Below are positions 23,642 through 35,281 of a stretch of 64,000 nucleotides of DNA, in pieces. This stretch comes from Paracidovorax valerianellae. GTDB taxonomy: Bacteria > Pseudomonadota > Gammaproteobacteria > Burkholderiales > Burkholderiaceae_C. Position numbers and translations under genes: made by a program. The first letter of the stretch is position 1; every line of letters starts with the position of its first letter. The stretch spans positions 434,001-498,000 of the forward strand of contig NZ_FMZC01000003.1 in assembly GCF_900102625.1 (NCBI RefSeq), given 5' to 3'. A model generated the notes under the pieces. The model was not told the DNA's origin. It worked only from the letters and a program-made list of their open reading frames with translations, and searched no databases.

Positions 23642-24633
23642 TCGGAGGCGATTCCCAACGACTTGATGGTGGAAGACCACAGCCGGTAGTCAGCCTGCAG
23701 GATCTCGCGCAACTGGGCCGGATCGACGGGCGCGCGCACCATGCCCAGACCCTTGAGCCGTTCGGCCACTTCGGGAAGGCCGGTCACCCGGTTGATTTCC
23801 TGGTTGATGACGGCCCGGCGCGCAGGGTCGAGCCCCTTGGGCGCGAACACGCCATACCAGTTGGTGACCTCGAAGCCCTTGAGCGTCTCGGCCGCGCTGG
23901 GCACGTCGGGCAGCAGGTCGGAGCGGGTCTTTTCAGTCACGGCGATCAGGCGCACCTTGCCGGCCTGCGCATGCGGCAGCAGCAGCGAGGCGCCGCCCGC
24001 GAACATCTGGCATTCGCCCTGCAGCAGCGCGGCGACGGCGGGGCCGCCGCCCTTGTAGGGCACGTGCACGATGTCCAGCTGCGCGGTTTTCGCCAGCAGC
24101 GCGAGCGTGAGGTGGTTGTGCGTGCCGATGCCGCCCGAGGCGTAGTTGAGCTTGCCAGGGTTGGCGCGGATGTAGGCCAGCAGTTCCGGAAAGGTGCGCG
24201 CGGGCACGCTGGGCGACACGGCGATGACGTTGATCGCGTAGGCCAGCATGGCCACGGTGTCGAAATCGTTCATCGGATCGAACGCCAGTTGCTTGTACAG
24301 GCTGCCGTTCATGGCATGCGTGGACATCGCGCCGATCTCCAGCGTGTAGCCGTCGGCCGGGGAGCGAGCCACCAGCGCCGCGCCCAGGTTGCCGCCGGCG
24401 CCGGCCATGTTCTCCACCACCGTCGGCTGGCCGCTGGCCGGAAAAAGGTGCTTGGAGAGCAGGCGGCCGAGGATGTCGGTCGAGCCGCCCGGCGCGAACG
24501 GCACGATCAGGCGAACGGGATGCACGGGATAGTCGGCGGCCGCAGCGGCGGGTCCTTGGGCGTGGGCCGCCCAGGGCAACGCACCCGACATGCCGAGAAC
24601 CAGAGCCTGGCGGCGCGTGGTCGAGAAATTCAT
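23638..24633 (-). CDS. Bug/TctC-type tripartite tricarboxylate transporter substrate-binding protein
   Basis: 331 residues with an N-terminal signal containing a twin-arginine-like start (TTRRQALVLGMSGALPWAAHAQ). The mature part shows the Bug family pattern: YPVHPVRLIVPFAPGGSTDILGRL, NMAGAGGNLGAALVARSPADGYT, and later LNYASGGIGTHNHLTL. Bug proteins bind carboxylates such as citrate, glutamate or aromatic acids in the periplasm. The membrane partners TctA/TctB are not adjacent, as is common for the many orphan Bug proteins of Burkholderiales. First gene of the leftward operon; its promoter lies in 24634-24850, shared with the divergent acyltransferase. Confidence 0.9.
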   Translation of the reverse strand: MNFSTTRRQALVLGMSGALPWAAHAQGPAAAAADYPVHPVRLIVPFAPGGSTDILGRLLSKHLFPASGQPTVVENMAGAGGNLGAALVARSPADGYTLEIGAMSTHAMNGSLYKQLAFDPMNDFDTVAMLAYAINVIAVSPSVPARTFPELLAYIRANPGKLNYASGGIGTHNHLTLALLAKTAQLDIVHVPYKGGGPAVAALLQGECQMFAGGASLLLPHAQAGKVRLIAVTEKTRSDLLPDVPSAAETLKGFEVTNWYGVFAPKGLDPARRAVINQEINRVTGLPEVAERLKGLGMVRAPVDPAQLREILQADYRLWSSTIKSLGIASE

Positions 24634-24850
24634 GAAAACCCCCTGATTTCTTTTAGATGGAAAACCCAACCGCTTTCGAGCGGCAGGGATAGTCTAGAAG
24701 TGCCCTAATGAAAGAAAAGCGCGAACTTGAAATATTCCGCCTTGCAGAATGGAATTTCGAGGCGAAGCCGAAAAACGTGGCATGCGCCTGCTCAGCCGTA
24801 GCGCGGCCTGCGCCACGGGCATTGCTTTGCCGCTCATCTGCGCCCGTATC

Positions 24851-25744
24851 ATGGCCGCCATGCTTTCCAAGTTGATGAGCCTTTTTCTCCTGGGACTGGT
24901 GCGTTTTCTCACCGGTTCCCAGGCCCGCTGGTACGGCTGCCCGCCCAAGGCGGAGCAACGCATCTATTTCGCCAACCACCAGAGCCACGCCGACCTGGTG
25001 ATGATCTGGGCGGCCCTGCCGCAAGAGCTGCGCAGCATCACCCGGCCCATCGCTGCCAAGGACTACTGGACCAAGACGCCGTTTCGCCAGTGGATCACCT
25101 CCGCCGTGTTCAACGCGGTGTATGTGGACCGCCAGTCGGGCACGCCGCCCACAGCGCCTGCGGCGCCTGTCGAGCCCGTGCGCGTGGAGCCATCGCTCGA
25201 TGCCCCCGGGATCGCAGCCAGTTCTGGCGCCGCCAGCCCGGTGGAGGGCGAGCAGATTCCGCTGTCCGGATTTGTAGCGGAGGAAATGCCCGCAGCCCCT
25301 CTTTCGGCACCGGACATTGCGGCGCCGGCCCCTGCCCTGCCCGAGCCTGTGCCACCGACCGGCCCCGCCCCCGAAACACCGCCAATGGACGCGCAGGCCC
25401 TGCGCGATGCCTTGCCCCCCGACGACCCGCTGGCCCCGCTGGTGCGGGCGCTGGAGAGCGGCGACTCGATCGTGATCTTTCCCGAAGGCACGCGCGGCCA
25501 CGGCGATGAGCCGCAGCCGTTCAAATCTGGCCTGTACAAGCTGGCGCTGATGTTCCCGCAGGCGGTGCTGGTGCCCGCCTGGATTCACAACGTGCAGCGC
25601 GTCATGCCCAAGGGCGAAGTGGTGCCGGTGCCCATCCTGTGCTCGGTGACCTTCGGCGCGCCCATCCAGGTCGAACCCGGCGAAGAGCGCCGCCCCTTCC
25701 TGGACCGCGCGCGCCGCGCCGTCATCGCCCTGCGGGAGGTCTGA
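24851..25744 (+). CDS. 1-acyl-sn-glycerol-3-phosphate acyltransferase-like protein with a Pro-rich insertion
   Basis: 297 residues from ATG 24851; ATG 24860 is equally possible, and an upstream ATG at 24749 is unlikely. An N-terminal membrane segment is followed by PlsC motif I, NHQSHAD (about 42-48), with the catalytic His and Asp. Motif II-like YVDR (91-94) comes next, then motif III FPEGTR (210-215). Between motifs II and III lies an Ala/Pro-rich segment of about 80 residues (98-180) that I do not expect in ordinary PlsC. The family makes phosphatidic acid at the inner membrane. The next gene, a cdsA homologue, starts 3 bp after the stop, and CDP-diacylglycerol synthesis is the next step, which supports the call. 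Confidence 0.83.
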   Translation: MAAMLSKLMSLFLLGLVRFLTGSQARWYGCPPKAEQRIYFANHQSHADLVMIWAALPQELRSITRPIAAKDYWTKTPFRQWITSAVFNAVYVDRQSGTPPTAPAAPVEPVRVEPSLDAPGIAASSGAASPVEGEQIPLSGFVAEEMPAAPLSAPDIAAPAPALPEPVPPTGPAPETPPMDAQALRDALPPDDPLAPLVRALESGDSIVIFPEGTRGHGDEPQPFKSGLYKLALMFPQAVLVPAWIHNVQRVMPKGEVVPVPILCSVTFGAPIQVEPGEERRPFLDRARRAVIALREV

Positions 25745-25746
25745 GG

Positions 25747-26751
25747 ATGAACGACTTCCTTCGCAATCTCACCACCACGCAGCAGATCGGCGCGCTCTTC
25801 ATCGCGATGTTCGGCCTGCTGTCGCTGGTCACGCTGTATGCCTTCTTCCAGACGCTGCGCGAGGCCCGCAGCGCCGACCTGCACGATCAGGCCGAGCACG
25901 AGGCGCACCAGCAGGAATGGCGGCGCTTTTGGAGCCTGCTGAAAACCTCGTGGTTCATGGCCACGGTGTTCTGGATCGGCTGGGCGCTGGGCGACGCGGT
26001 CGCCACCGTGCTGTTCGCCATCGTGGCGTTCTTCGCGCTGCGCGAGTTCATCACGCTCTCGCCCACGCGCCGGGGCGACCACCGCAGCCTGGTGCTGGCG
26101 TTCTTCGTGGTGCTGCCGCTGCAGTTCATCATCGTGGGCACGCGCAAGTTCGACCTGTTCACGGTGTTCATTCCCGTTTACGTGTTCCTTGCGCTGCCGG
26201 TGGCCAGCGCCCTCGCCAACGACCCGGAGCGCTTTCTGGAGCGCAACGCCAAGCTGCAATGGGGGATCATGGTCTGCGTGTACGGCATGAGCCACGTGCC
26301 CGCGCTGCTGCTGCTCGACTTTCCCGGCTACGAAGGCAAAGGCGCGTTCCTCGTGTTCTTCCTGGTGGTGGTGGTGCAGGCCGGCGTGATCGCACAGCAC
26401 CTGCTGGGCCGCAAATTTCCGCACCGGCCCGTTGCGCCGCAGGTGAGCCAGAGCTTTCAATGGCTGAGCTGGGCCAGCGGTGTGGCGGTGGGCGGCGTGG
26501 CGGGGGTCATGCTGTCGTTCATCACCCCTTTCAAGCCCGGGCAAGCGCTGGGCATGGCGCTGCTGGCCTGTCTGGCGGGCAGCCTGGGCCACCTGGTGAT
26601 GAAGGCCCTCAAGCGCGATCGCGGCATCACGAGCTGGGGCATGCAGGGCCAGTCGGTCACCGGTGCGGGCGGCCTGCTGGACCGGGTGGACGCGCTGTGT
26701 TTTGCCGCGCCTGTGTTTTTCCATTCCGTGCGCTGGTACTTCGGTTTATAG
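25747..26751 (+). CDS. cdsA: Phosphatidate cytidylyltransferase (CDP-diacylglycerol synthase) homologue
   Basis: 334 residues with about eight membrane segments. The C-terminal CDS signature is present in a divergent form: [14 protein letters not shown] then [21 protein letters not shown], with the metal-binding Asp-Arg-x-Asp. It makes CDP-diacylglycerol from phosphatidate and CTP. The N-terminal third (one helix, then acidic and basic helical stretch [13 protein letters not shown]) is longer than in E. coli CdsA. It starts 3 bp after the acyltransferase stop. Another cdsA may exist near uppS/bamA elsewhere in the genome, so this may be the divergent second copy. Confidence 0.82.
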   Translation: MNDFLRNLTTTQQIGALFIAMFGLLSLVTLYAFFQTLREARSADLHDQAEHEAHQQEWRRFWSLLKTSWFMATVFWIGWALGDAVATVLFAIVAFFALREFITLSPTRRGDHRSLVLAFFVVLPLQFIIVGTRKFDLFTVFIPVYVFLALPVASALANDPERFLERNAKLQWGIMVCVYGMSHVPALLLLDFPGYEGKGAFLVFFLVVVVQAGVIAQHLLGRKFPHRPVAPQVSQSFQWLSWASGVAVGGVAGVMLSFITPFKPGQALGMALLACLAGSLGHLVMKALKRDRGITSWGMQGQSVTGAGGLLDRVDALCFAAPVFFHSVRWYFGL

Positions 26752-26759
26752 ATCGAAAT

Positions 26760-26808
26760 GGGCTTCCACCGCCGTATTCATTGCGCTGGGGGCTATCAAT
26801 AAGTGAGC
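26760..26808 (-). repeat. Interspersed 49-bp element, copy 5 (between cdsA and ruvC)
   Basis: Read on the minus strand it starts GCTCACTTATTGATAGC and ends in a body with CCCCAGCGC and GGCGGTGGAAGCCC. It fills the whole gap between the cdsA-like stop and the ruvC ATG at 26811. Confidence 0.7.
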
Positions 26809-26810
26809 AA

Positions 26811-27359
26811 ATGAGAATTCTGGGAATCGACCCTGGCCTGCAGACCACCGGCTTCGGCGTGGTGGACATGGACGGCCACGCGCTGAGCTACGTCGCCAGC
26901 GGGACGATCCGCACCACGGCGCTGGCGCTGGGCGATCTGCCCGGGCGTTTGAAAGTGCTGTTCGACGGCATCACCGAAGTGGCGGCGCGCTACCAGCCCG
27001 ATGTGGCCACGGTGGAGATCGTCTTCGTGAACGTGAATCCGCAGTCCACTCTGCTGCTGGGGCAGGCGCGGGGTGCGTGCATCACCGCGCTGGTGGCCAG
27101 CAACCTGCCCGTGGCCGAATACACCGCGCTGCAGATGAAGAAAGCCGTGGTCGGCCACGGCCGCGCCGCCAAGACCCAGGTGCAGGAAATGGTGCGCCGG
27201 CTCCTGCAGTTGCCCGGCCTGCCCGGCTCCGATGCGGCCGACGCGCTGGGGATGGCCATCACCCACGCGCACGCAGGGGCCGCCATGGCCCGCCTGGGCG
27301 AGGCGGCCACGCTCAACCGGCGCCAGCACGCCATGTACAAGGGCGGCCGGAGCTACTGA
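26811..27359 (+). CDS. ruvC: Holliday-junction resolvase RuvC
   Basis: A 182-residue RNase H-fold endonuclease that cuts Holliday junctions moved by RuvAB. The first catalytic Asp is in [19 protein letters not shown], the Glu in [24 protein letters not shown], and the later catalytic acids in [16 protein letters not shown]. Length fits (about 180). The ruvAB genes are not adjacent. The start is directly preceded by an interspersed repeat copy, which therefore supplies the ribosome-binding region. Confidence 0.96.
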   Translation: MRILGIDPGLQTTGFGVVDMDGHALSYVASGTIRTTALALGDLPGRLKVLFDGITEVAARYQPDVATVEIVFVNVNPQSTLLLGQARGACITALVASNLPVAEYTALQMKKAVVGHGRAAKTQVQEMVRRLLQLPGLPGSDAADALGMAITHAHAGAAMARLGEAATLNRRQHAMYKGGRSY

Positions 27360-27411
27360 CCGGCGGCTCGCACAGCGCGCTCGCCCGGTCGGGCGGCAGT
27401 GCTGTCCAGGC

Positions 27412-27999
27412 CTATTGGAAGACGATCTGCGCGATCACCCCGGTGCCGATGGCGATCAGCAGGTAGTCCGGCCCGTTCTGCACCCAGTGGTACCCGCGTG
27501 GTGGCGCGGCGAGGTGGTGGTGGCGCCAGTTGTTGACCACGTAATGGTGCGATCGGTACATGGGTGGCACGCGGCTGCCGCGGTACCAGTTGTGCTGCGG
27601 GCCCACGCCCCGGTGCCCGTGCATCTGCGGCGGGCGGTGGCCCGGGTGCACCATGGGCGGGCCTGGCCGGTAGGCGGGGCCGCCATGGTAGGCGTGCGGC
27701 GGCGGGCCGGGATGCCGGTAGCCCGGCGGGCCGCGCCGGTCGTCGTGCCGGCGGTCACCATGGCGGCCGTCGTCGCGGCCCCGGTCGCGGTCGCGGTGGT
27801 CTCCGTGGCGCTGGCCATGGCGCTGCTCATGCCGGTCGTCGCGGGGCTGCGCCTCGACACCCAGCGAGGCAGCGCCCATGACCACCGCCACGCAGGCAGC
27901 CGCCAGGCCTTGCAGACGCCGGGAGGGGGAAGCGGTCAAAGCGGGCCCTGCGGCAGACAGACCGCGGGATTCATTCAGGATCGAAGCGTCTCGCGACAT
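27412..27999 (-). CDS. RcnB-like His/Arg-rich periplasmic protein
   Basis: 195 residues from ATG 27999, with AAGG about 8 bp upstream; an in-frame ATG at 28026 is the alternative. A hydrophobic stretch ending near GVEAQP is followed by a long hydrophilic region of HGD/RHD/RDR-type repeats (about 53-100) and a Pro/His/Gly-rich middle. The C-terminal block is RGYHWVQNGPDYLLIAIGTGVIAQIVFQ. That last block is the RcnB signature. E. coli RcnB takes part in nickel and cobalt homeostasis in the periplasm, and the many His residues fit metal binding. Nothing metal-related adjoins it, so substrate and role are uncertain. Confidence 0.72.
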   Translation of the reverse strand: MSRDASILNESRGLSAAGPALTASPSRRLQGLAAACVAVVMGAASLGVEAQPRDDRHEQRHGQRHGDHRDRDRGRDDGRHGDRRHDDRRGPPGYRHPGPPPHAYHGGPAYRPGPPMVHPGHRPPQMHGHRGVGPQHNWYRGSRVPPMYRSHHYVVNNWRHHHLAAPPRGYHWVQNGPDYLLIAIGTGVIAQIVFQ

Positions 28000-28167
28000 T
28001 TCCAGCCTTTCGAAAAGGTTGAACATGCCCGCATGGTGCCGCAAATTGCGCGGTCCGCCGCCGCGCAAGGACCTGCTTTACCGGAGGTTTTCCCGGCGTT
28101 GCCACAGGTTTGCAAGCGCTGTACAGCGGCAACGAAATGCATCGGCCGTGGCGATGTCTTGCTTTAA

Positions 28168-28187
28168 GCGGCCGACCGGGCGGCCGC
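28168..28187 (-). terminator. Possible terminator hairpin after the first chemoreceptor gene
   Basis: GCGGCCG and CGGCCGC (28168-28174 and 28181-28187) form a perfect 7-bp stem 11 bp beyond the chemoreceptor stop. On the minus strand it is followed only by TTAAAG, so the T-run is weak. Confidence 0.35.
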
Positions 28188-28197
28188 CGCCGCTCTT

Positions 28198-29862
28198 TCA
28201 GCGCAGTTGCAGGGCCGAGGCTTGCGCAACGGCCGGCGCCGCATGCGGGCGGCCTGCGCCCATGTTCGAAATTCCGCCCGCTCCGATGGGCCGCAGCGCG
28301 TCCGCATCGCTCAGCTTGAACTGGCTCACCGCCTGCGTGAGCTGGTTGGCCTGATCGCGCAGCGATTCCGAGGCGGCCGTGGACTGCTCCACCAGAGCCG
28401 CGTTCTGCTGCGTCATCTGGTCGAGCTGGCTCACGGACTGGCTGATCTGGCCGATGTTGTCGCTCTGCTCGGACGACGCTGCGGTGATCTCGGAAATGAT
28501 GTCCGACACGCGGCGCACGCTGCCCACGATCTCGTTCATGGTGGCTCCGGCTTCGGTCACCAGCCGCGAGCCGTCTTCCACGCGGTCCACCGACGAACCG
28601 ATGAGGCCCTTGATCTCCTTGGCGGCCTCGGCGCTGCGTTGCGCCAGGCTGCGCACTTCGCTGGCCACCACGGCAAAGCCGCGGCCCTGCTCGCCGGCCC
28701 GTGCGGCCTCGACGGCGGCATTCAGCGCGAGGATGTTGGTCTGGAACGCGATGGAATCGATCACGCCCGTGATGTCGGCGATCTTGCGCGAGCTGTCCGT
28801 GATCTGGCCCATGGTGCTGACCACCTGCGACACCACGGCGCCGCCCCGCGCGGCCACTTCGGCCGCGGTGGTGGCGAATTCGCTGGCCTGCCGCGCGGAC
28901 TGCGCGCTTTGCTGCACGGTGCTGGTGAGCAGCTCCATCGACGAGGCGGTCTCTTCCAGGTTGGCGGCCGTCTGCTCGGTACGGTGGCTCAGGTCGTGGT
29001 TGCCCGAAGCGATCTCGGAACTGGCGGTGGAGATGCTGCCCGAGGCCTCCTGCACCTGGCGCACCAGCCCGCGCAGCGCCTCCTGCATGCGCCCCATGGC
29101 GGTGACGAGCTGACCCACTTCGTCCTGCTGCGTGGCGTGCACCTCGTGCGAGAGGTCGCCGCTGGCGATGCGTTCCGCCAGGTCGCGCGCCTGGCCCAGC
29201 GACCGGGTGATCGACCGCACGCTGAAGAACGTGAGCGGGATGAGCACCGCCAGGCCCAGCAAAAGCCCTCCGCCGATCGCCGCCGACATGAAGGCCGTGC
29301 GCGCTTCCACGCCCTGGCGCGCTTCTTCCATCTGCTGGCGTGCGCTCGTGGCCAGGCTGGCGAACAGCTGGTCGGTGGCCTCCATGTGCTGCTTCAGCCG
29401 GTCGGCATAGGCGCCACCGCCGGCACCGTCGATCTGCGCGCGTTCGATCTGCTCGAAGATCGGCGAGATGCCGGTTTCGTATTGCTTGATTTCGGCCAGC
29501 GACTTGTCGATGCCATCGACGAAAGCCGCGTCGCCGGCCTGCGCCTGCCGAACGTCGGCCAAACTCTTGCGCAGCGCGGTGAGCGTCTTGCCCCAGCTGT
29601 CGCGCAGGGCAGACACTTCGACCGAGTTGTTGAAGTTGATGATGATGTCCTTCTCGGCCCGGCGCAGGTTGCCCAGCGCGGTCCGAAGCTCGGCCATGTC
29701 GGTGAGTGTCTGCACCCGCTGGGAGAACAGCACCTGCAGCGTGTCGCGCGTGCGGTCCAGGGTCAGATAGCCCATCGCACCGATGACGACGAGGAGCACC
29801 AGGGAAAAGATCGTGCCGAAATACAGGCGGGTACGGATCGACAGGCGGCCAAGAGCGTTCAT
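28198..29862 (-). CDS. Methyl-accepting chemotaxis protein
   Basis: 554 residues. Two membrane segments (about 13-34 and 190-212) flank a periplasmic four-helix-bundle-type sensor, followed by a HAMP domain ([26 protein letters not shown]) and the signalling coiled coil. The highly conserved hairpin tip is [49 protein letters not shown]. No CheR-binding pentapeptide at the C-terminus. It sends attractant or repellent signals to CheA/CheW at the pole. It is divergent from a second receptor of the same length (282 bp between starts), but the sensor halves differ. Ligand unknown. Confidence 0.93.
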   Translation of the reverse strand: MNALGRLSIRTRLYFGTIFSLVLLVVIGAMGYLTLDRTRDTLQVLFSQRVQTLTDMAELRTALGNLRRAEKDIIINFNNSVEVSALRDSWGKTLTALRKSLADVRQAQAGDAAFVDGIDKSLAEIKQYETGISPIFEQIERAQIDGAGGGAYADRLKQHMEATDQLFASLATSARQQMEEARQGVEARTAFMSAAIGGGLLLGLAVLIPLTFFSVRSITRSLGQARDLAERIASGDLSHEVHATQQDEVGQLVTAMGRMQEALRGLVRQVQEASGSISTASSEIASGNHDLSHRTEQTAANLEETASSMELLTSTVQQSAQSARQASEFATTAAEVAARGGAVVSQVVSTMGQITDSSRKIADITGVIDSIAFQTNILALNAAVEAARAGEQGRGFAVVASEVRSLAQRSAEAAKEIKGLIGSSVDRVEDGSRLVTEAGATMNEIVGSVRRVSDIISEITAASSEQSDNIGQISQSVSQLDQMTQQNAALVEQSTAASESLRDQANQLTQAVSQFKLSDADALRPIGAGGISNMGAGRPHAAPAVAQASALQLR

Positions 29863-30143
29863 GGCTCTCCTCTACAAAATGTTACCAAGGCGTTAGCAAT
29901 AACCACGCCAACGGAAAAAGCAGCCTCGTGGGCCGGATTGGCGCTCACTATATTCGGCACCCTGCCGATAGCCGACGGGGGTATTCACCGACGCCCTGCG
30001 TGTTTCAAGTGGCTTTCCAAAATGCCCCGGATTTGTGCACTGTAAAACAAATTGTCACAAATAAGGTGCACATTCGCCCCAACGGCAACCGCGCTTGCCT
30101 GTGCGTTCTCACAGGCCCCTGCGCTCTTACACACGCACCTCTC

Positions 30144-31808
30144 ATGGCACTCTCATCATCGCAAGCACCGTCCCATCGCTCCACCACCGCCAGCGGTTCG
30201 CTGAGCCAGCGCCTGCTGACGGTTTTCCTGGCCGTCCTGGCGCTGAGCCTCGTGGGCTCGGCCATCGGAATCTGGTCGTTGCACCACATCGGCCGCGCGA
30301 CCGATGCGATGGTGCAGCGCAGCGTCGCCACCGAACGCCTGGTGGCCGACGCCTACCGGCTGCAGGCGATCAATGCCGAGCGGTACAAGGCCGTGGCGCT
30401 GAGCTCCGAGCCCGAAGTGGGCGAGATCCTCGGCGCGGACATCGCCCGCACCCAGCAGCAGTACGACGCGCTGGTCGCGCAACTGGCCCAGCGGCTCGAG
30501 GGCACGGACGACATGCCGCAGGTGACGCAGGTGCGCACCATGGGCGCCACCTTCCTGGCGGCGCGTACGGAACTGGTGGCCGCGCGCGATTCCGGCCTGA
30601 CCGAACGCATCCGCAAGGTGTACGGCGAGCGCTTTCTGCCATCCGCCACGGCGTTGCTCGCCGCGCTGGAAACGCTCTCGCAATCGCAACGCCAGGACAT
30701 CGACGGGGCGGCGGCGCAGGTCGCGCGCCTGAGCGGCATGGCGCGCTGGGCGCTGCTGGCCTTCGGCGCGCTGTCGCTGGCGCTGGGCACCTTGCTCGCG
30801 CTATGGCTGGTGCGCAGCATCACCCGGCCGATCGCCATCGCCAGCGCCACGGCGGACCGCGTGGCCGGCCTGGACCTGCGCCATGACATCGCCGGCCACG
30901 AGCGCGACGAAACCGGCCGCATGCTCACCTCGCTGTCGGTGATGCAGGGCGCGCTGCGCAGCCTGGTGCACCGCGTGCAGACGCTGGGCCAGAGCATCAG
31001 CGCCGCCTCGACCGACATCGCGGGCGGCAATGCCGACCTGTCCAACCGCACCGAAGAAGCCGCCGCACGGCTGCAGGAAACCGCCGCGTCGCTGGAACAG
31101 GTGACCCGGCGGGTGGCCGACGCCGCGGCCTCGGCCGAGCGCACGGAAGCCCTGGCCTCACAGGCCGCGAGCGTGGCGCAAGAGGGCAGCGGCGTGGTCA
31201 CGCAGGTGGTGGACACCATGGACCGCATCGCCACCGGCTCGCGCCGCATCGCCGACATCACGGGCGTGATCGACTCCATCGCGTTCCAGACCAACATCCT
31301 GGCGCTGAACGCCGCGGTGGAAGCCGCGCGGGCGGGCGACCAGGGCCGCGGCTTCGCCGTGGTGGCCAGCGAAGTCCGCAGCCTGGCGAACCGCTCGGCC
31401 GAGGCCGCGCGGGAGATCAAGGCGCTGATCGCCGATTCGGTGCAGCAGGTGGCCTCGGGCGCCAGCCTGGCCGGGCACGCCGGCCGCACGATGGAGCGTG
31501 TGGTCTCCACCATCCAGCACACGGCGCAGACCATGGGCGAAATCCGCAACCACACCCGGTCGCAGAACCAGGACATTGCGGCCATCCACGCCGCCATGTC
31601 GCGGCTGGACGAGATGACGCAGCAAAACGCCGCCCTGGTGGAGCAGTCCGCCGCCGCCGCGGAAAGCCTGCGCGGCCAGGCGCACGACCTGTCGGCGGTG
31701 ATCAGCCGGTTCGCGCTGCCCCAATCCACCACCGAGCCCGGCCCGCGGGTGGGCGATCCGACAGCGCAGAACCCCTCCCCGCGCCCGCTGCGCCTGTCGC
31801 ACGCTTGA
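30144..31808 (+). CDS. Methyl-accepting chemotaxis protein
   Basis: 554 residues from ATG 30144. TM1 (about 23-45), a sensor region with [25 protein letters not shown]2 (about 198-220; [25 protein letters not shown]), HAMP ([26 protein letters not shown]) and a signalling domain with [49 protein letters not shown]. The signalling tips of this and the neighbouring divergent receptor are near-identical, while the sensors are not, as usual for receptor families. Its 3' end is convergent with thiC. Ligand unknown. Confidence 0.93.
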   Translation: MALSSSQAPSHRSTTASGSLSQRLLTVFLAVLALSLVGSAIGIWSLHHIGRATDAMVQRSVATERLVADAYRLQAINAERYKAVALSSEPEVGEILGADIARTQQQYDALVAQLAQRLEGTDDMPQVTQVRTMGATFLAARTELVAARDSGLTERIRKVYGERFLPSATALLAALETLSQSQRQDIDGAAAQVARLSGMARWALLAFGALSLALGTLLALWLVRSITRPIAIASATADRVAGLDLRHDIAGHERDETGRMLTSLSVMQGALRSLVHRVQTLGQSISAASTDIAGGNADLSNRTEEAAARLQETAASLEQVTRRVADAAASAERTEALASQAASVAQEGSGVVTQVVDTMDRIATGSRRIADITGVIDSIAFQTNILALNAAVEAARAGDQGRGFAVVASEVRSLANRSAEAAREIKALIADSVQQVASGASLAGHAGRTMERVVSTIQHTAQTMGEIRNHTRSQNQDIAAIHAAMSRLDEMTQQNAALVEQSAAAAESLRGQAHDLSAVISRFALPQSTTEPGPRVGDPTAQNPSPRPLRLSHA

Positions 31809-31817
31809 GCGGGTGGT

Positions 31818-31840
31818 GCGCCGCCCTGGCCTGGCGGCGC
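31818..31840. terminator. GC hairpin between convergent chemoreceptor and thiC
   Basis: GCGCCGCC and GGCGGCGC (31818-31825 and 31833-31840) form a perfect 8-bp stem with a 7-nt loop in the 48-bp convergent gap. No T-run follows. A bidirectional end signal is inferred from position. Confidence 0.4.
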
Positions 31841-31856
31841 GCCTCGGTTAAAGCCG

Positions 31857-33950
<2,094 letters not shown>

Positions 33951-33992
33951 AGGCGCCAGTATAGGCCAGCGCCCTGGCGCATTCCAGGCCCT

Positions 33993-34169
33993 TCAGGCGA
34001 TGCGCCCCAGGATGAGCACGGCGAAAAACACGAATGCGGCGATCACCGTCCACTTGAGGATGATGAGTCCCCAGCGCTTGTAGCGCGCCTGCCCCGTGCC
34101 CACGTAGAACGCGAACGACACGGCGGCCATGAGCAGCAGCAGGGTGGCGAGCCAGCGAAAGATCAGCAT
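33993..34169 (-). CDS. Small inner-membrane protein, 58 residues
   Basis: Starts MLIFRWLATLLLLMAAVSFAFYVG and has a second hydrophobic segment (ILKWTVIAAFVFFAVLIL), so two membrane helices joined by a basic loop (TGQARYKRWG). It is too short for ordinary gene prediction but reads cleanly from ATG to TGA with typical codon use. It lies between lpxC (44 bp upstream) and the thiC riboswitch on the same strand, so it is probably the last gene of the lpxC transcript. No function known. Confidence 0.7.
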   Translation of the reverse strand: MLIFRWLATLLLLMAAVSFAFYVGTGQARYKRWGLIILKWTVIAAFVFFAVLILGRIA

Positions 34170-34213
34170 GCGATGGCGGTGTGGGCGTTAAGCCGGTGGC
34201 AGAGCGCGCCGGC

Positions 34214-35137
34214 TCACCAGGCTGCCACCGGCTGCGCGAAGCCGGCCGGCGCCTGGCGTTCATTTTCGAACGTGGCGATTTCCCAGGCGTCCTTTTGCGA
34301 GAGCAACTCGCGCAGCAGCAGGTTGTTCATCGCGTGGCCGGAGCGGAACGCGCTGTAGGCCGCCAGCAGCGGCTTGCCGACGAGGTACAGGTCGCCGATG
34401 GCATCGAGGATCTTGTGCTTGACGAACTCGTCGTCATAGCGAAGGCCATCGCTGTTGAGCACCTTGTAGTCGTCCATGACGATGGCGTTGTCGAGCCCGC
34501 CGCCCAGCGCCAGCCCGCTCGCCCGCATCATCTCCACATCCTTGGTGAAGCCGAAGGTGCGCGCGCGCGCGATGTCGCGGGTGTAGTTGCCGGAGCCCAG
34601 ATCGAACTCCACGCTCTGCCCGGTGGAATCGACCGCCGGGTGGGCGAAGTCGATCTCGAAGCGCAGCTTGTAGCCATGGTAGGGATCGAGCCGCGCCCAC
34701 TTGGTGTTGGCGCCGGTGCCTTCGCGCACCTCGACCGGCCGAATGACACGGATAAAGCGCTTGGGTGCCTTCTGCAACTCCACGCCGGCGCTCTGCAGCA
34801 GGAATACGAACGACGCCGACGATCCGTCGAGGATGGGCACTTCTTCGGCGGTGATGTCGATGTAGAGGTTGTCCAGCCCCAGGCCGGCACAGGCCGACAT
34901 GAGGTGCTCCACCGTGTGCACCTTGGCACTGCCCACGCCGATGGTGGAGGCCATGCGCGTGTCCACCACGGCCATGGCGGTGATCGGAATGTCCACCGGC
35001 TCGGGCAGGTCCACCCGGCGAAACACGATGCCCGTGTCGGGCTGGGCCGGCCGCAGCGTCAATTCGACGCGCTGGCCGCTGTGCAGACCTACGCCGACGG
35101 CGCGGGTCAGGGTCTTGATCGTGCGTTGCTGGAGCAT
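34214..35137 (-). CDS. lpxC: UDP-3-O-acyl-N-acetylglucosamine deacetylase
   Basis: A 307-residue zinc deacetylase that commits UDP-GlcNAc derivatives to lipid A synthesis. It starts [31 protein letters not shown]. The zinc site is seen in TVEHLMSA and [19 protein letters not shown], with the catalytic His near the end ([15 protein letters not shown]). It follows ftsZ at the end of the division cluster, as in E. coli, but an intrinsic terminator between them implies a separate promoter. Confidence 0.97.
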   Translation of the reverse strand: MLQQRTIKTLTRAVGVGLHSGQRVELTLRPAQPDTGIVFRRVDLPEPVDIPITAMAVVDTRMASTIGVGSAKVHTVEHLMSACAGLGLDNLYIDITAEEVPILDGSSASFVFLLQSAGVELQKAPKRFIRVIRPVEVREGTGANTKWARLDPYHGYKLRFEIDFAHPAVDSTGQSVEFDLGSGNYTRDIARARTFGFTKDVEMMRASGLALGGGLDNAIVMDDYKVLNSDGLRYDDEFVKHKILDAIGDLYLVGKPLLAAYSAFRSGHAMNNLLLRELLSQKDAWEIATFENERQAPAGFAQPVAAW

Positions 35138-35211
35138 CGGGCGATTTTAGAGGGGCAGGCACCATCGTGGGGCATCCCCGCATCTATGAAGGTGATAGGC
35201 CGGGTGGGTGG

Positions 35212-35248
35212 AAAAAAACCGCCAGGCCCCTTGCGGAGCGTGGCGGTT
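35212..35248 (-). terminator. Intrinsic terminator between ftsZ and lpxC
   Basis: On the minus strand AACCGCCA (35248-35241) pairs with TGGCGGTT (35224-35217), followed by a T-run (35218-35212). It sits 33 bp after the ftsZ stop and marks the end of the division cluster transcript. Confidence 0.88.
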
Positions 35249-35281
35249 GTGTGAACAAGAAAGGCCGGGCGGCCCCTCCGA

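Noticed and set aside
24670-24683. CCGCT-TTCG-AGCGG hairpin between the Bug and acyltransferase genes
   Set aside because: A small stem in a shared promoter region with no T-run or conserved partner; likely chance.
29863-30143. A sigma-28-type promoter (GCCGATA near 29974-29980) between the two chemoreceptors
   Set aside because: The -10-like box is present but no TAAA-type -35 occurs at the right distance, so I cannot support it.
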